Origin: Cryphonectria parasitica EP155 | Lineage: Eukaryota; Ascomycota; Sordariomycetes; Diaporthales; Cryphonectriaceae | Reading direction: 5' to 3' | Length of the DNA: 64,000 bases | NCBI RefSeq assembly: GCF_011745365.1 | Contig: NW_024468913.1 | Span: forward strand, 2,852,001-2,916,000 | In this document: in pieces, positions 36,729 to 48,063 of the stretch | Position numbering within the stretch: position 1 is the first letter of the stretch | How the letters are laid out: every line of letters begins with the position of its first letter | Notes under the pieces: generated by a model | Seen by the model: only the letters and a program-made list of their open reading frames with translations | Told to the model about the DNA's origin: nothing | Databases searched by the model: none | Translations under genes and position numbers: made by a program

Positions 36729-38623
36729 ATGGCACATGCCACCCATCTGTCTCCATCTGAGATATCATACGAGAAGATGGACCCTGCCGCAGGTCTGCCT
36801 CTCTCACCAACAACATCATCAAATGACGGACAGCTTCCACAGGGGTTCGACGAGCTGGTGCATCACAACAACAACAACAACACCAACAACACCAACAACG
36901 CGATATCCTACCATAGTGAGCACGCTGTAGTCGAATCGATCACTGCCTCAAGCCCTCCTCGAGCAGACTCGAGGATGCCAACCCCTGCACCCCATGGTGC
37001 AGCATCGAGCTCTCACAACTTGCAGTATGGTCTCCCTTCGCAACAGCAGCAGCAACAGCAGCAACAGCAACAACGACAAGTGTATGGGCGGGAGTACACC
37101 TACCAGAGTCAGCCCACGTATGACTCTCACGACGGTGTCTATCCATCACCAGACGAGGTGTGTCCCTTTTCTTCCTTTTCCCTGTTCTTATTGCGATGTC
37201 AAGCAGGATGAATGCCTTACTCACACACATTCGCGTCGTCCAGCCACCGTATACCACGCCCGCGTCGTCCCCATCGCAGCGGTCTGACATTCTCAGCCTG
37301 CGGCAGGGCCATATCCAAAGGCCAGCGACTGTCCCAAGGCCGCTCGCAGCCAAGACTCGTGTCCAGAAGGCTAAGAGAAAGAAGGGTCGCGAGAGGTCGG
37401 ACAAGGACAAGGTCCATCTCGAGAAGCCTCTGAGCGAGATGGGGGAGGAGTGGAAGCGGTCCATGCTGGAGATCGAGGCGTACATCAACCGATCAGCCGA
37501 GGCGCGCAGACAGGAGATCGAGACGGACCGCAAACAACCTGGCAAGATCAAGCGGCCCATGAACTCCTTCATGCTGTACCGAAAGGCGTTCCAGAACCAC
37601 ACCAAGGCGTACTGCGAGCACAACAACCACCAAGTTGTGTCCAAGGTATGCGGTGCCAGCTGGGACCAAGAGCCCGACCACATCAGGAAGCAGTTCGCCG
37701 ACTGGGCAAAGCTGGAGCGCACCAACCACCAGAAAGCCCACCCTGGGTACAAGTTCACACCCGCCAAGCCCAAGAACCAGAAGCGCAAGCATGACTCGGA
37801 CGATGAGGCTTCGGACCTCGAGATGTATGACTGGGAGGGTGGTCCACGGGGGGTAAAGAGGGACCGCTCACAGACAGGAACCCCCATTCCGGAACCCGAG
37901 CTGTATGGCCACCACCAAGCGTACTACCAGCCAGGTTCCCATTACCCACCACAGCATCAGCAGATAATGCACCCCCGCGCAGTGCTGTCGTCGTACAGCT
38001 ACAGCAACCCAAACAAGCAGATGCCAGCACCGTATGGCTCAATGGCCCTCGGCCAGTCAGGTCAATACCTGTCGCCCAACTCCATGGCTAACTCGCACTA
38101 CCACCAGCGCGGATATGCAGTGGAGGATGTCTCGTACCACAAGACGCCATCTCCTGGCAATACATACCACCAACCAATGCAGCCAGACATGATGGATCCG
38201 TATGTGACCTCTTCGCGGCATCATCCCCTGGAGCACACGCCCCAGCCTGCGCACTTCATGCAGAACGACCATGTCGATACCGGGTTGTACCCCGTGGGCA
38301 ACAATTCGTTCGATCCAAGCAATCCGCTGCACCTCCCTGATCACGCCATCGAGAACACGGGTCTCGACTTCAGTTTCAATGATTCCAACCTGCAGCAAGC
38401 TGGAAGCAATGCACTGTCGAACGCGTTCGGTGATGAGAGCTTGCTGCAGGACCAGCAAGCACAGCAGTTGCTGAGAGGCAACGACGAATGTTGGGACATC
38501 CAGCCCCTCGACGAGAGCCAAGTCGGTGACCAGTATGATGACTGGGGCGTCGACCCTTCATTGTCTCAGCCTTATCCAGTGAATGATCCTCCTCTGTCGG
38601 AGACATACACTGCACGCGACTGA
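36729..38623 (+). CDS. HMG-box transcription factor (MATA-HMG/Sox-like class)
   Basis: DNA-binding regulator, probably of sexual development or mating functions as for other fungal HMG-box proteins of this class. Two exons (36729-37157, 37244-38623) give 602 residues; the intron is 86 nt. The HMG box lies at ~245-316, opening with KIKRPMNSFMLYRKAFQNH and containing the conserved WAKLERTNHQKAHPGYKF. A basic stretch (KAKRKKGRERSDKDK) precedes it and KNQKRKH follows, likely nuclear signals. A tract of 11 Gln (105-115) and Asn-rich runs mark the N-terminus; the C-terminus is His/Gln/Tyr-rich and disordered. ATG 36729 has the context GAGCCATGG; an in-frame Met lies at 36663, but the extra residues look like leader. 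It resembles Podospora PaHMG-type regulators, but I cannot name the orthologue. Confidence 0.9.
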
Positions 38624-39505
38624 AAGAGACGGCCCGTTCTATTGGATGCCTCCCCCCCCCCTCTCCTTCTGGGTTTTCTCTCTCAGGCAGAGAACCTGTA
38701 CGAATACTGTATTAAGATGATATTTCAATATGTATGCGGCGTGGACATTGTGACCAGAAAGGCAAGGCACATGCGTCAGGACAGATAGTATGGCACTGAT
38801 TCTAGCGTTAGCAACGCGGTCATTGGTCATGGGTTGGATATCTAAGTAGCCTATTGCGTGTATGGATGATGCCACGGCTGGTCATGAACAGGAAAGGAGT
38901 TGGTGGTGCACGGATTTGGTGGCTTACATGTGCATGATAGATATTTCATTTCATTCCTACTCAAAAAGCCCTCTGGCTGGCTAGATGTGAGACCATCATC
39001 GTGATATGGACCATTGATTGACATTAGAAATCCTTCGTGCTCTGCGTCAATACGCATTATGGGGCCAGTGAAGCTGGGAATAATGTGATTTTACACGGTG
39101 AGTGCAAAAGTGAGGGGTCGAGACTGAACAATGCTATTGTTTGACTGTGTGGAAGGGGGACATAGTGGCCCGGACGAACGCGATGCTCAGAACAGGCAAA
39201 GAGGAGACGTCCAGCGCAGGAGCAAAATCAGATACGTCATGAAACGAGACGCATTCAGGTTACCAAGAGGAAGCAGCCTTGGATTTGAGGTAATTACTGC
39301 GTACCATGCATGTGCAGCTTAGGAAGTAACGGATGGATGGAGTCGGCCGTTTCCCGGTAATTGCATATTCCATATGTGGGTGGTCCGAGCTCTTCTTTAG
39401 CGGCGGCAGGAGCGACATAGCTTACAGCTACCATACAACAATGCCAAACAACAGGTACAGTAGATCCTGCACATTCGATCAACCTTTAACGTACCCAAGC
39501 CCAAC
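38624..39505. other. Intergenic region between the HMG-box gene and EMC5
   Basis: About 0.9 kb, with the HMG-box 3' UTR at the left and the EMC5 promoter at the right. I see no further gene or notable repeat beyond a poly-C at about 38651. Confidence 0.55.
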
Positions 39506-40021
39506 ATGACGTGGATTTCAAAGACAATAACAACTCTAGGTCTCATGCTCGTAGCACACGCGTAAGTTCTATCAGAGCCCCATGCAGAACGCCCCAGTCC
39601 TTCTCAAGCTAACGGACTCCCCAACAGCTGCTACTCTGCCCAAGAGCATTCAGCGCTGCAATCCCTTCGAGCCACCAGCTCAAGCTCAGGCCTCCACAAC
39701 ACGCAGGCGTCGTCCTCGTTACCACTCGACATTTCCATCGAGACGGTTGTCGGCCTCTTCATCACGGTGCTGGGCTTGGTGACCGATGCGCCCAAACTGC
39801 GGCCGGTCCAGTGGCGGGTGTGGGCGGGCAAGGTCGAGCGCGAGGGCGAGCAGGGCTTCCTGAAGAGCAATGGCGAGGTCGAGAAGGATTTCCTTGGCAA
39901 CCCATTCCGCGTCTTAGAGACAAGACCCGGCTTTGTGGATATTCGGTCCCAGAGGAAGGACTTTGCTGAGTGGGTGCGGACTGGTGGGAAGGCCGGAGCC
40001 GGATCCAAGGAAGCAGCTTAA
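39506..40021 (+). CDS. EMC5: ER membrane protein complex subunit 5
   Basis: Small two-helix membrane subunit of the EMC insertase (MMGT/Emc5 family). Two exons (39506-39561, 39628-40021) give 149 residues. The first helix (TITTLGLMLVAHA) crosses the splice junction into CYSAQEHSALQ, matching the family's AYS..EH motif. The second helix (SIETVVGLFITVLGLVTD) follows PLDI, then the cytosolic tail KLRPVQWRVWAGKVEREG and GFVDIRSQRKDFAEWVR near the end, all typical of Emc5. The Met at 39506 gives the expected start; the next downstream Met would delete helix 1. The intron (66 nt, GTAAGT...ACAG) is well formed. It lies about 500 bp before MSH5 on the same strand, with no functional link visible. Confidence 0.92.
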
Positions 40022-40537
40022 AACAAACAATATGCGCGAGGTGGATCGATAGCCAGGATACAATGAATTGCAAGACAGGCCAGCCTCGGAAAAGCCATGT
40101 TGAGTCGGAGGCTGGCTAGACTCTTCAATCATCCACCCCATCCCCCTTTGACACCAGCCTCGTACCTCACGCATGGTCAACCCTACTTGTCCTCAGAAGA
40201 TCCCATCAATCGGAGACTTCGGGGCTTCAACATGACATGAAGTGTGTCAATAGTTGACCAAGGTGCGTCAGTCATCCACAAGTGGAAATGGCCGGTCTCC
40301 CGGGCGAGAAGGAACAACGTTCATACCTGCCCTGCGGCACAAGCTCTTCCAGCTCTTTCTCGCTCGGTGCCTATTTTATTCTCTTCCCCCTCTGCAAGAG
40401 TCTCAATGTAAAGGACTTGTCCATCTTCAACGGCAGCCCTTAGCCCTTGACCTCAAGTTTGATGGTTTGACGTCTTGTATCATCTTTTGTGTCGACGTCT
40501 TTGTCCTCCTGATATTTCTGATTGCACGCTCCGAATT
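40022..40537. other. EMC5-MSH5 intergenic region
   Basis: About 0.5 kb that must contain the EMC5 3' end and the MSH5 promoter. I see nothing else. Confidence 0.5.
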
Positions 40538-43500
40538 ATGTCGTCTGAAGGGAGAAACGGGCAATCGGTGCGGGCAACGCAAACACCGTCTGTCGTTTCT
40601 TCCACGCCAGTGCCTTCGACAGCTCGAAGTGGTCGAGTACGTGGGAGCAGCAGGTCGATCAACGTGACTCGTGCTTCTATGTTTCCCTCGCCGTCAATAT
40701 TCTCCTCTGCGACGCCAACACCACATTCGAGACGAGAACTAGGTAGGCGTCTTGGCCTAAATCTTCCACTCCCGGGCTCCACCGGCTTGGTGCACTCTAC
40801 ACCATCGTTGCCTGCATACCCACAGGTCAGGGCAGGCCGGTTATCAGTCCCACCGAGGTCTTCAGCAACATCATCAACTCAGAAGACAAACTATCACGGA
40901 CACAGCCAAGCAGGTACCAGTCCGAGCGACGACAACCCAGGTGAAGAGGAGCCCGAGGGACTGGACGAGGTCATTATGGCCATCGACATGAAAGACAACG
41001 GGACCGTGGGTTGCGCCTACTATGTCGCTGTAGACGAAACACTGTTTCTGCAGGAGGATATACCAATGGCTGGTATGGAATTTGTGGAAACCCTCCTGCT
41101 GCGAGTAGAGCCGACGACCGTGCTCATCTCCCTCCGCAGCCCTGGAAGGCTGGTCGAATTCCTCGAAGCTGGAGCTCAGGACTGGGAGGGACATCGAGGC
41201 AATCATAACGAAGGTACGAAGCACGGTCACGTGTCACGAGACATACGTTGACGTGCTTTCTAGGAGACTTTCGCGGTGCTTATATACTTCGCACACTGGG
41301 CTCTTCGAAGTTCAACTACGAGAGCGCCAAAAGCCACCTTATGAACCTCGACCTCGACGCTTTGGGCTCGAGGACCATGCATTTCAACACAGTAGCTGAA
41401 GAAGAAGCAGACAGTGCAGTGGGTGGACAGTCCGGCAGTCATGGGCATGCAAGACTCCTCCGACTTGCTACCTTCGTCAATCTGGACAGTCGCTTTTCTG
41501 TAGGTTTCGGTCATCTCTGCAGTCTGGGTGGTCTCTGACGGTGGCAATAGGTCGGTTGCGCTGGAGCAGTCCTCAGCGATGTCCAGCGCAGACGAGCTGC
41601 AGAATACCTGCCAAATGACCCAGATGCGGGACTCGCCTTCCGTGTACGCTCCATCGAGATGTTCACGCTGTCCAACGCAATGTTTGTCAATGCCGACGCT
41701 TTGACGTCTCTACAGATTCTTGGATCCGAACATCACCCAAACTATATTAACCAGGGGCTTGGAAGGTCTACATCGGGGGCCAAGGAGGGTCTCTCCGTCT
41801 ATGGCCTATTTCACGTCTTGACACATACCGCGCGAGGGAAGTTAAAACTTCGGCAGATGTTTCTGCGTCCAAGTATCGATTTGGAATTGATACACGAGCG
41901 GCAACGCACCATCTCCGTCTTTCTACGAGCAGAGAACAATGCTGACATCAGCCGCATTTGTAAAATTTTGAGGAGAATCAAAAACATCAAGACATATCTG
42001 GTGCAATTAAAGAAAGGAGCCAACTTGACAGGAGGGCAGAGTCCAGGGGCGCGGACCACCTGGGCAACATTACAAGCATTTTCGGCTTACGCGATCGAGC
42101 TGCGCGAAGCAGTAAGCAGGCTTCAAGGGGTAGATACCCTGGCCATCAGTTCAATGGTAGGCTCGGAAGGGTGTCCTTGCCACGGCCTCTCTACTAATGT
42201 ACAGACACAGGTGGTTGACGGCATCTTGTCAAACGAGCTTAGACGAGTCGGCGAGCTCATCGCCACCACCATTGACTTTGCTCAATCCAAGGAAAGTTGC
42301 AGGACTTGCGTATTGCCTAACATCGATCCGAGGCTAGACGATTTGAAGCGCACATACGATGGCCTGGATAACTTCCTCAATGAGGTTGCAGCCCATCTCA
42401 TCTCAGAGATTCCCGAGTGGGGCCGACCTCATGTGAAGCAATGCATTTTCTACCCTCAACTTGGGTTTCTTACTGCAGTGAGCCTTGATATAGAGACAAG
42501 ACGTGGCAAATACGATGGTGAAGGAGATGACGAGGATGTCTGGGAAGCCAAGTTCATGACAGATGGAGTTGTCTACTACAAGAATCGGCTCATGAGGGCG
42601 CTAGACGTACAGCTCGGGGATCTGTACGGCCTCATAATAGGCAAGTTTCCCCTGTGTCTTACAGATTATATTGGCATAACTGACCATGTACCACAGATAA
42701 AGAAATCGAGATTGTTTACGATCTGGGCGTCAAGATTCTGCGTCACGAGCAGGCTTTACTCACCGCGTCTGATGTCTGCGGCGAGCTCGACAGTCTCCTT
42801 GCACTTGCTCTCGGGGCAGACAAATACAAATTGACAGCACCACAGATGACTACCGCGAATGTCATACAGATAAAAGATGGCCGCCACCCTCTACAGGAGC
42901 TTGTTGTACCGTCATTCATCGCCAACGACACACTCCTTGCTGGTGGTAGCGGTGGCAGGGAGGAGGACCATAGTGTCGTTTTAGACGACATGGAAGAACT
43001 CCCAAACGTGATGGTCATGACAGGGCCCAATCATTCGGGCAAGAGTGTTTACCTGAAGCAAGTTGCGCTCATAGTGTTTCTTGCCCATATCGGAAGCTTT
43101 GTGCCCGCCGCTCGTGCTTGCATTGGGTTGACTGATCGCCTCCTCACTCGAATCGCTACAAGGGAGAGCGTCTCTCGCAACGAGAGTGCTTTCGCGATCG
43201 ACTTGAAGCAAGCTGCCTTCTCCATCAACTTTGCCACCCGCCGAAGTCTCATCCTCATCGATGAGTTTGGGAAGGGCACAAATTCTATGGACGGCGCCGG
43301 TCTGATGACAGCCCTCATCGATCATTTCCTTGGGCTTAGTGATGAAGCGCCTAAAGTCTTAGCGGCCACTCATTTCCACGAGATCTTCGAGCACAACTAC
43401 CTCAGTGGCAGCCCGAGACTTTATCTGGCTCACATGGACGTTCGAGTCGATCTTGAAACCGAAAACAGGGAGGACCAAGTCACGTTCCTTTTTCGATTGA

Positions 43501-43823
43501 CACCCGGCCGGTGCGCATCCAGCTTCGGAAGTCGATGTGCGGCGATGAACGGTGTCGATGAGGCCGTTGTGCAGAGGTCGGATGCAATCGCTCTCCTGTT
43601 AGCTCGGGGCGACGACCTACGAGCTGCTTGTGCTCGGCTGACAGAGCAGGAGACGGAGAAGCTCGAGGAGGCGGAACTTGTCGCTCGTGAGTTTCTTGAG
43701 ATGAATCTCTCAGGTCCGTCCTCAAGACATAAAGACAAGGCGCAGGACGAGTCAAAGTCGATCAGAGCACAGTTGCGGAAAGTACTGAGCGGCCCGAGCT
43801 CTGTGGACGAGTCAACTCGTTGA
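40538..43823 (+). CDS. MSH5: Meiotic MutS homologue MSH5
   Basis: Partner of Msh4 in the MutS-gamma clamp that stabilises Holliday junctions for meiotic crossovers; nuclear. Six segments (40538-41213, 41264-41499, 41551-42156, 42211-42640, 42697-43823; five exons) give 1024 residues. The N-terminus (~1-140) is Ser/Thr-rich and disordered. MutS connector, lever and clamp regions follow. The ATPase has Walker A GPNHSGKS (~759-766), Walker B LILIDEFG (~834-841) and the THFHE histidine switch. GSFVPA and SFGSRCAAMNGVD fit Msh5 rather than Msh4. Introns 3 and 4 need care: intron 3 (54 nt) would also read through in frame, and intron 4 begins GCAAGT, a GC-AG intron. ATG 40538 is chosen although the frame opens earlier at 40475 with unrelated residues. 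Confidence 0.92.
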
Positions 43824-44987
43824 TGCCACATCCTCCCCTTGAACTAACATACATTGTCGTGTGCCCATTTGATGAGCTACTTACGGCTCTCCTCCTAGCA
43901 ACTTTCTCGCATTGCCAATAATCTCATAATCTCACTTGTAGAAACTATGACTCGGACCTGGTGGAACTTCGTGATGCACTGCTATGGGCTTGCAGCACCG
44001 TCCTTAGGAGGAATGACGGCGGCCCGATTTAATGTCACGTCTGCTCCTTCATGATGGCCGCATGTCGACGCATACTTCTGTGCACAAAATTGCTCTTCTG
44101 TAACATTGATGGTGTCCCGAATTGATATCGTTCTACCCGGCGACTCCATCTTCGAGTTAGAGGTTATGCACTGCATCTATCTGGGCGCATTGCCTGTCTC
44201 GTGTCCGAGCTATTTCTACGAGACGCTAGCCGCAGCAGCAGACTCGCAATCTGGACCGAACAGCCGATGGGCGACGACACTTTCCCAGTCAATCATTCGA
44301 CGACTTGATGGAAGCTTGTACCTATTCTTCATAGTATTTAGACATCTGAGCCTTTGTCTGAGCCTTGACCGACATAAAGGAGAGACCTAATTTTGGCCCA
44401 AAACGTCTGGTAAACGATCACACGGTGGAAACGAAAAATTTATATTTGTCCTCCCTAATTAATCCACAACATCGTCTCGTTTGCCTGTGATGGGGATGAT
44501 AACAGTCTGGCTTGAGAAACTGTTATTACGGCTTTACTGCGTCATGATCCGATCCTCACTGGCATTTGCATATGTGGCTCTGTGCAGTTTCGTCTGATGA
44601 TTCTCTCGTCCCATGAAGGCGGCAGAAGTGAGGTTGTGCATTGCCAAGCCCAGCTCAAGCGGTTGACAGGGGCTATAAATAACCGTCTAAATCATGGATG
44701 TGACGATACTTACTTTAGTTACTTACTCAACTGTGTAAGGCATGGTTCAACTCTGCTGAGGGGACACGATGGCATCTGGTCAAGTCGGGCTCTGCTGGCA
44801 TGGAGTATAAAAGTCGAGTATGCAGCCCACCCTCTTAGCATCTGTAGTGCCAGATCAGCAGCAGTCACTAGACAGCAACACTTGTCCTCCTCATTATACT
44901 CCAAGCCCTTCTTCATCTCCGGCCTCGGTGACCTCGGCACAGGCTGCCCCGTCGGCGTAAAGCAAATAACCTTAATTACACATCACA
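43824..44987. other. Intergenic region between MSH5 and the GPI-type protein gene
   Basis: About 1.2 kb containing the MSH5 3' flank and the promoter of the next gene. The frame near 44.1-44.4 kb (94 codons) shows no recognisable feature. I see no gene. Confidence 0.55.
44816..44823 (+). promoter_or_regulatory. TATA box (TATAAAAG) of the 44988 gene
   Basis: TATAAAAG lies 165-172 bp before the start codon of the small secreted protein. This is a plausible core promoter giving a leader of about 120-140 nt. Confidence 0.5.
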
Positions 44988-45365
44988 ATGAAGCCCTCGA
45001 CCTTCATCATCCTCCCTCTGGCAGCTCTCGTGTCTGCACAAGTGAGCTGATCCCCTTTCCTACCTCCTTATTCACCCAGCTTGAAATAGACACGCGAGCT
45101 CACCACCAGCCGCCCTTCAAACAGTTCCACGATCCCGCAGCCAGCCACGGGCAGGGCGCCGTAGGAGCCCGCCAGGGCCAAGGGCAAGTCCAGAACTTGG
45201 CCCTCCTCCCACGCAACAAAAACAAGGCCTCGAAGGGGACAGGCAGCGGCGGCGCCACGAGGACTGGTGCTGCCGGGACCGGGGCGGCCGGGGCGACGAA
45301 GACGGGTGCGGGCGCCGGGGCTAAAGTAACAGGGTCCTCGGCTGCGACCGGTGCCTCCACAAGCG

Positions 45366-45396
<31 letters not shown>

Positions 45397-45541
45397 AACG
45401 ACGACGGGGACTAGTAGCAGTGTTACTGCCGGGGCGGTGACGACGAGCGGGGCTGGTGGTGGTGGTGGTCACGGGGTCATGATGGGAGGTGGACTCGTCC
45501 TTGTTGCAGGTGCAGCTGTGGGCTTTGCGATGTGCATGTGA
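44988..45541 (+). CDS. Small GPI-type Ala/Gly/Thr-rich surface protein
   Basis: Predicted secreted, probably GPI-anchored wall or membrane protein of 171 residues. Exon 1 (44988-45041) codes for a complete signal peptide, MKPSTFIILPLAALVSAQ; exon 2 (45080-45541) follows a 38-nt intron, which is very short. After a polar stretch rich in His/Gln and Asn/Lys, the chain becomes a low-complexity Ala/Gly/Thr/Ser region containing a run of alanines encoded by GCT repeats. It ends with Gly-rich linker and a hydrophobic tail (MMGGGLVLVAGAAVGFAMCM), as in GPI attachment signals. No enzyme domain is visible. The organisation is common in fungal GPI proteins; function is unknown. Without the intron the reading frame is lost right after the signal peptide. 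Confidence 0.72.
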
Positions 45542-46842
45542 GACAAGCAGAGAGAGAGAGAGGAGACAGAGAAGGTGGGGGGAGGAGGAGTGTAAAACTT
45601 AAAAGAAAGATAGGCTTTAATGCTATATTCGATGTCATCAAAACAACACGACATGTTCAGTTCGAGTCGAGAGTCGCCCCTAACAGACAGTATTTTCTCG
45701 GCCATTCTGGACTTGATATGACGTATCATAATGCCAAGGACCTTACATAGTACTTGCTACGTCTGCTGGGCGAGGCGAGGTGTAAATATGTACGGGTGGG
45801 GCTGAGATACTCATTGTGGAAAGGAGGTCCGTTTCACGATCCGAGACTGACAGAACAAGGAACATTCAAGTCAAGCAGATGATGCTGTGGTCCAGAATAG
45901 AGAGGGAAGGGGAAGAAAAGATGATACGCGCCGTCGACGATGCGGCTTGACAATTGCAGTGACGACCCTCATAAGGCCCCGCTTTTCGGCTTAGCGGGGG
46001 AGTTTGGCGGTGATCCATCCTAGCCCCTGAATTATATGCAAGTCTGACAGCCAATGCACTCTTTGGGACAAACTACTACAGCACTACTAGGGTCAGTACT
46101 CACACAATACGACCACAGCTTGGAAGTTGTAGTGTGCAACTCCAGTTTTTCTTTCCAACATGCACACAACAGAATCCCACGCGAACACAACCCCAGTCCG
46201 TTTCGTTTCAAATGCCAATGCACCTGCATCCCAATATCGCCATCCTCGGCCGCTTTGGGAAGCGAATGAGTCCACTTTTGACGCCGAAGACGACCCATCG
46301 CCCGTCATTTCACGCGACCGCAAAGTATCGATGAGCTCTCAAAAGAGGTAAGTCGGTCCGGCGTACAAACGAACAAGCCCGGGGCAAGCCTCCCTTCTTG
46401 GACAGCATCTTATTTCCCAACGAGGATGCGAGGAGGAGCAAAGCTGCACGTGGGATACGAGGGGGGGCGGGACGGAGCGGCAGACCAGGTATTGAGGATG
46501 AGTGGTTGGGCAAGGGGCGCTTCCAGACGAGAAGAAACCTTCTTTTCTCTTGCCTTCCCCAAAAATGCGTGGTTTGGGTCTTCTTTCTCTGTCTTTTACT
46601 TCTCAAGCGAGTTGTGATCGCCACGACGACGATCCCTTCAAGTTCTCTTTTCTTGTGCCTGTTGATCGCAGTGCTTCTCTACGGCTGCTGGCCAGCATAT
46701 TCTCTCTCTGTCTCTCTCTTTCCCCCTCTCTCGCTCTGACGATTCACCTATCACTCCTTTTCTTTTCATTACCAAAACCTACCACGGTCTCCTTCTTTTC
46801 ATACTCATACTCGTTTGGAACGAGCTAAGACGTCGAGCAAAA
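45542..46842. other. Intergenic region between the two GPI-type genes
   Basis: About 1.3 kb. The right half (46.5-46.84 kb) is C/T-rich and looks like the leader of the next gene. It also contains a doubtful coding exon near 46.2 kb, listed separately. Confidence 0.5.
46160..46347 (+). other. Possible orphan first coding exon
   Basis: A 62-codon frame starts at ATG 46160 (MHTTESHANTTPVRFVSN) and ends exactly at a strong donor, GAG|GTAAGT, at 46347/46348. Its composition (polar, several acidic pairs, DRKVSMSSQKR at the end) looks protein-like. I could not find a convincing second exon before the GPI-protein gene at 46843, so this may be an upstream exon of a small gene, a transcribed leader or chance. 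Confidence 0.25.
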
Positions 46843-48063
46843 ATGCTCCCTTTCACCACCCTCCGGAGCACACTGCTCCTTCTCACTACCACCACCCTCC
46901 TCCTCCTTCCGCGTCAAGTGCTCGCAGACGACGCCGTCACCTTCACCTTCTCAGACTGCGCCTACGCATGCATTCAGTCGGCTGGGTACAGCACGGACTC
47001 CGAGGACAGCCAAAAGGACATGTGCGTGGCCTCGCGGGACGGCCTGCTCGAGATCGCCGAGGCTTGCATGCTCTCATCGTGCGCGGACGGGTTGGACGGC
47101 GTTGATGCAGACCTGCTGGTGCCGATGCAAACCGGGTGCAAGGAGCTCGAGAAGCCTGTGTCGGACGATGATATTGACGAGGCTGCGGCGACGGCCTCGG
47201 ATCTACTGCTAGGGGCGGCGGCGGCCACCTCGTACTCGTCTACGGTCACGTTCTTTTCTACGTCGACTTATACATTTACGCAGGCGCCATCGACTGACCC
47301 TGTCGTACTGACGCCGACTTCGACGGCTGAGGTGCTGAGCCAGACGTCTTCTGATGCTCTGACGAGCACCGTGGACGCGACGGCGGCGGCGGCGGCGGTG
47401 CAGGCTACGACCACCCCAACACAGCAGGCAGTTGAGCCCGAGACGACCACACAGGCGGCTGCGTCGTCGGCCGAGACGGAATCGACAACATCATCTGTGC
47501 TGTCGACGTCAGAAGCCGCACCTGCCGTGGTGGCTTCGACACCGATCACGACGTTGTCGTCATCCACGACCGTGCAACTCGCACCCTCGTTGCCGTCGAC
47601 GTCCAGCCTGGAGACCACGACCGCCTTCCCATCACCCACAACACAAAACACCCGACTCAGCACATCGTCGGTCAAAGCCATCACCACGGCAACCTCCAAG
47701 GCCAAATCCACCACAACGCTCCATGCGGCGACTACCTCGATCGTCGCGGCTGAGGACTCCTCATCCACAGCCACATCCTCCACCTCCGACGACGGCGACG
47801 ACAGCCTCGTCATGGCGACCGGCACGCCCTCGGCGTACAGCGGTGCTCTGTTCACCTTTGTAACGTCGACTACGGCGGGCGCGTCTTCCTCGAGCACCAC
47901 CAAGGACAGCAGCTCTGCCGAGTCCACGAGCGGCATCGGCGGCGGCAGTCCGTTCTCCACGTCTGGTGCTGCCGCCACCGCTGCTGGTGGAAGCTGGCCG
48001 ATGCGTGGCATGGCCTGTTTATCTGTTATTGTGGCTGTTGCCAGCTCGCTGCTGGTGCTGTGA
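46843..48063 (+). CDS. GPI-anchored surface protein with CFEM-like domain
   Basis: Predicted secreted, GPI-anchored cell-surface protein of 406 residues in one exon. The signal peptide runs to about residue 28 (hydrophobic LLLLTTTTLLLLP core). Residues ~35-100 form a cysteine-rich module with Cys at 39, 43, 61, 75, 80 and 99; the spacing C-x3-C ... C-x13-C-x4-C-x18-C follows the CFEM domain but has six, not eight, cysteines. From ~120 to 380 it is a Ser/Thr/Ala-rich stalk, likely heavily O-glycosylated. The C-terminus (GMACLSVIVAVASSLLVL) is a hydrophobic GPI signal after a small-residue site. CFEM proteins act in haem uptake, adhesion and virulence in other fungi, but no such role can be read from this sequence. 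Confidence 0.82.
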   Translation: MLPFTTLRSTLLLLTTTTLLLLPRQVLADDAVTFTFSDCAYACIQSAGYSTDSEDSQKDMCVASRDGLLEIAEACMLSSCADGLDGVDADLLVPMQTGCKELEKPVSDDDIDEAAATASDLLLGAAAATSYSSTVTFFSTSTYTFTQAPSTDPVVLTPTSTAEVLSQTSSDALTSTVDATAAAAAVQATTTPTQQAVEPETTTQAAASSAETESTTSSVLSTSEAAPAVVASTPITTLSSSTTVQLAPSLPSTSSLETTTAFPSPTTQNTRLSTSSVKAITTATSKAKSTTTLHAATTSIVAAEDSSSTATSSTSDDGDDSLVMATGTPSAYSGALFTFVTSTTAGASSSSTTKDSSSAESTSGIGGGSPFSTSGAAATAAGGSWPMRGMACLSVIVAVASSLLVL

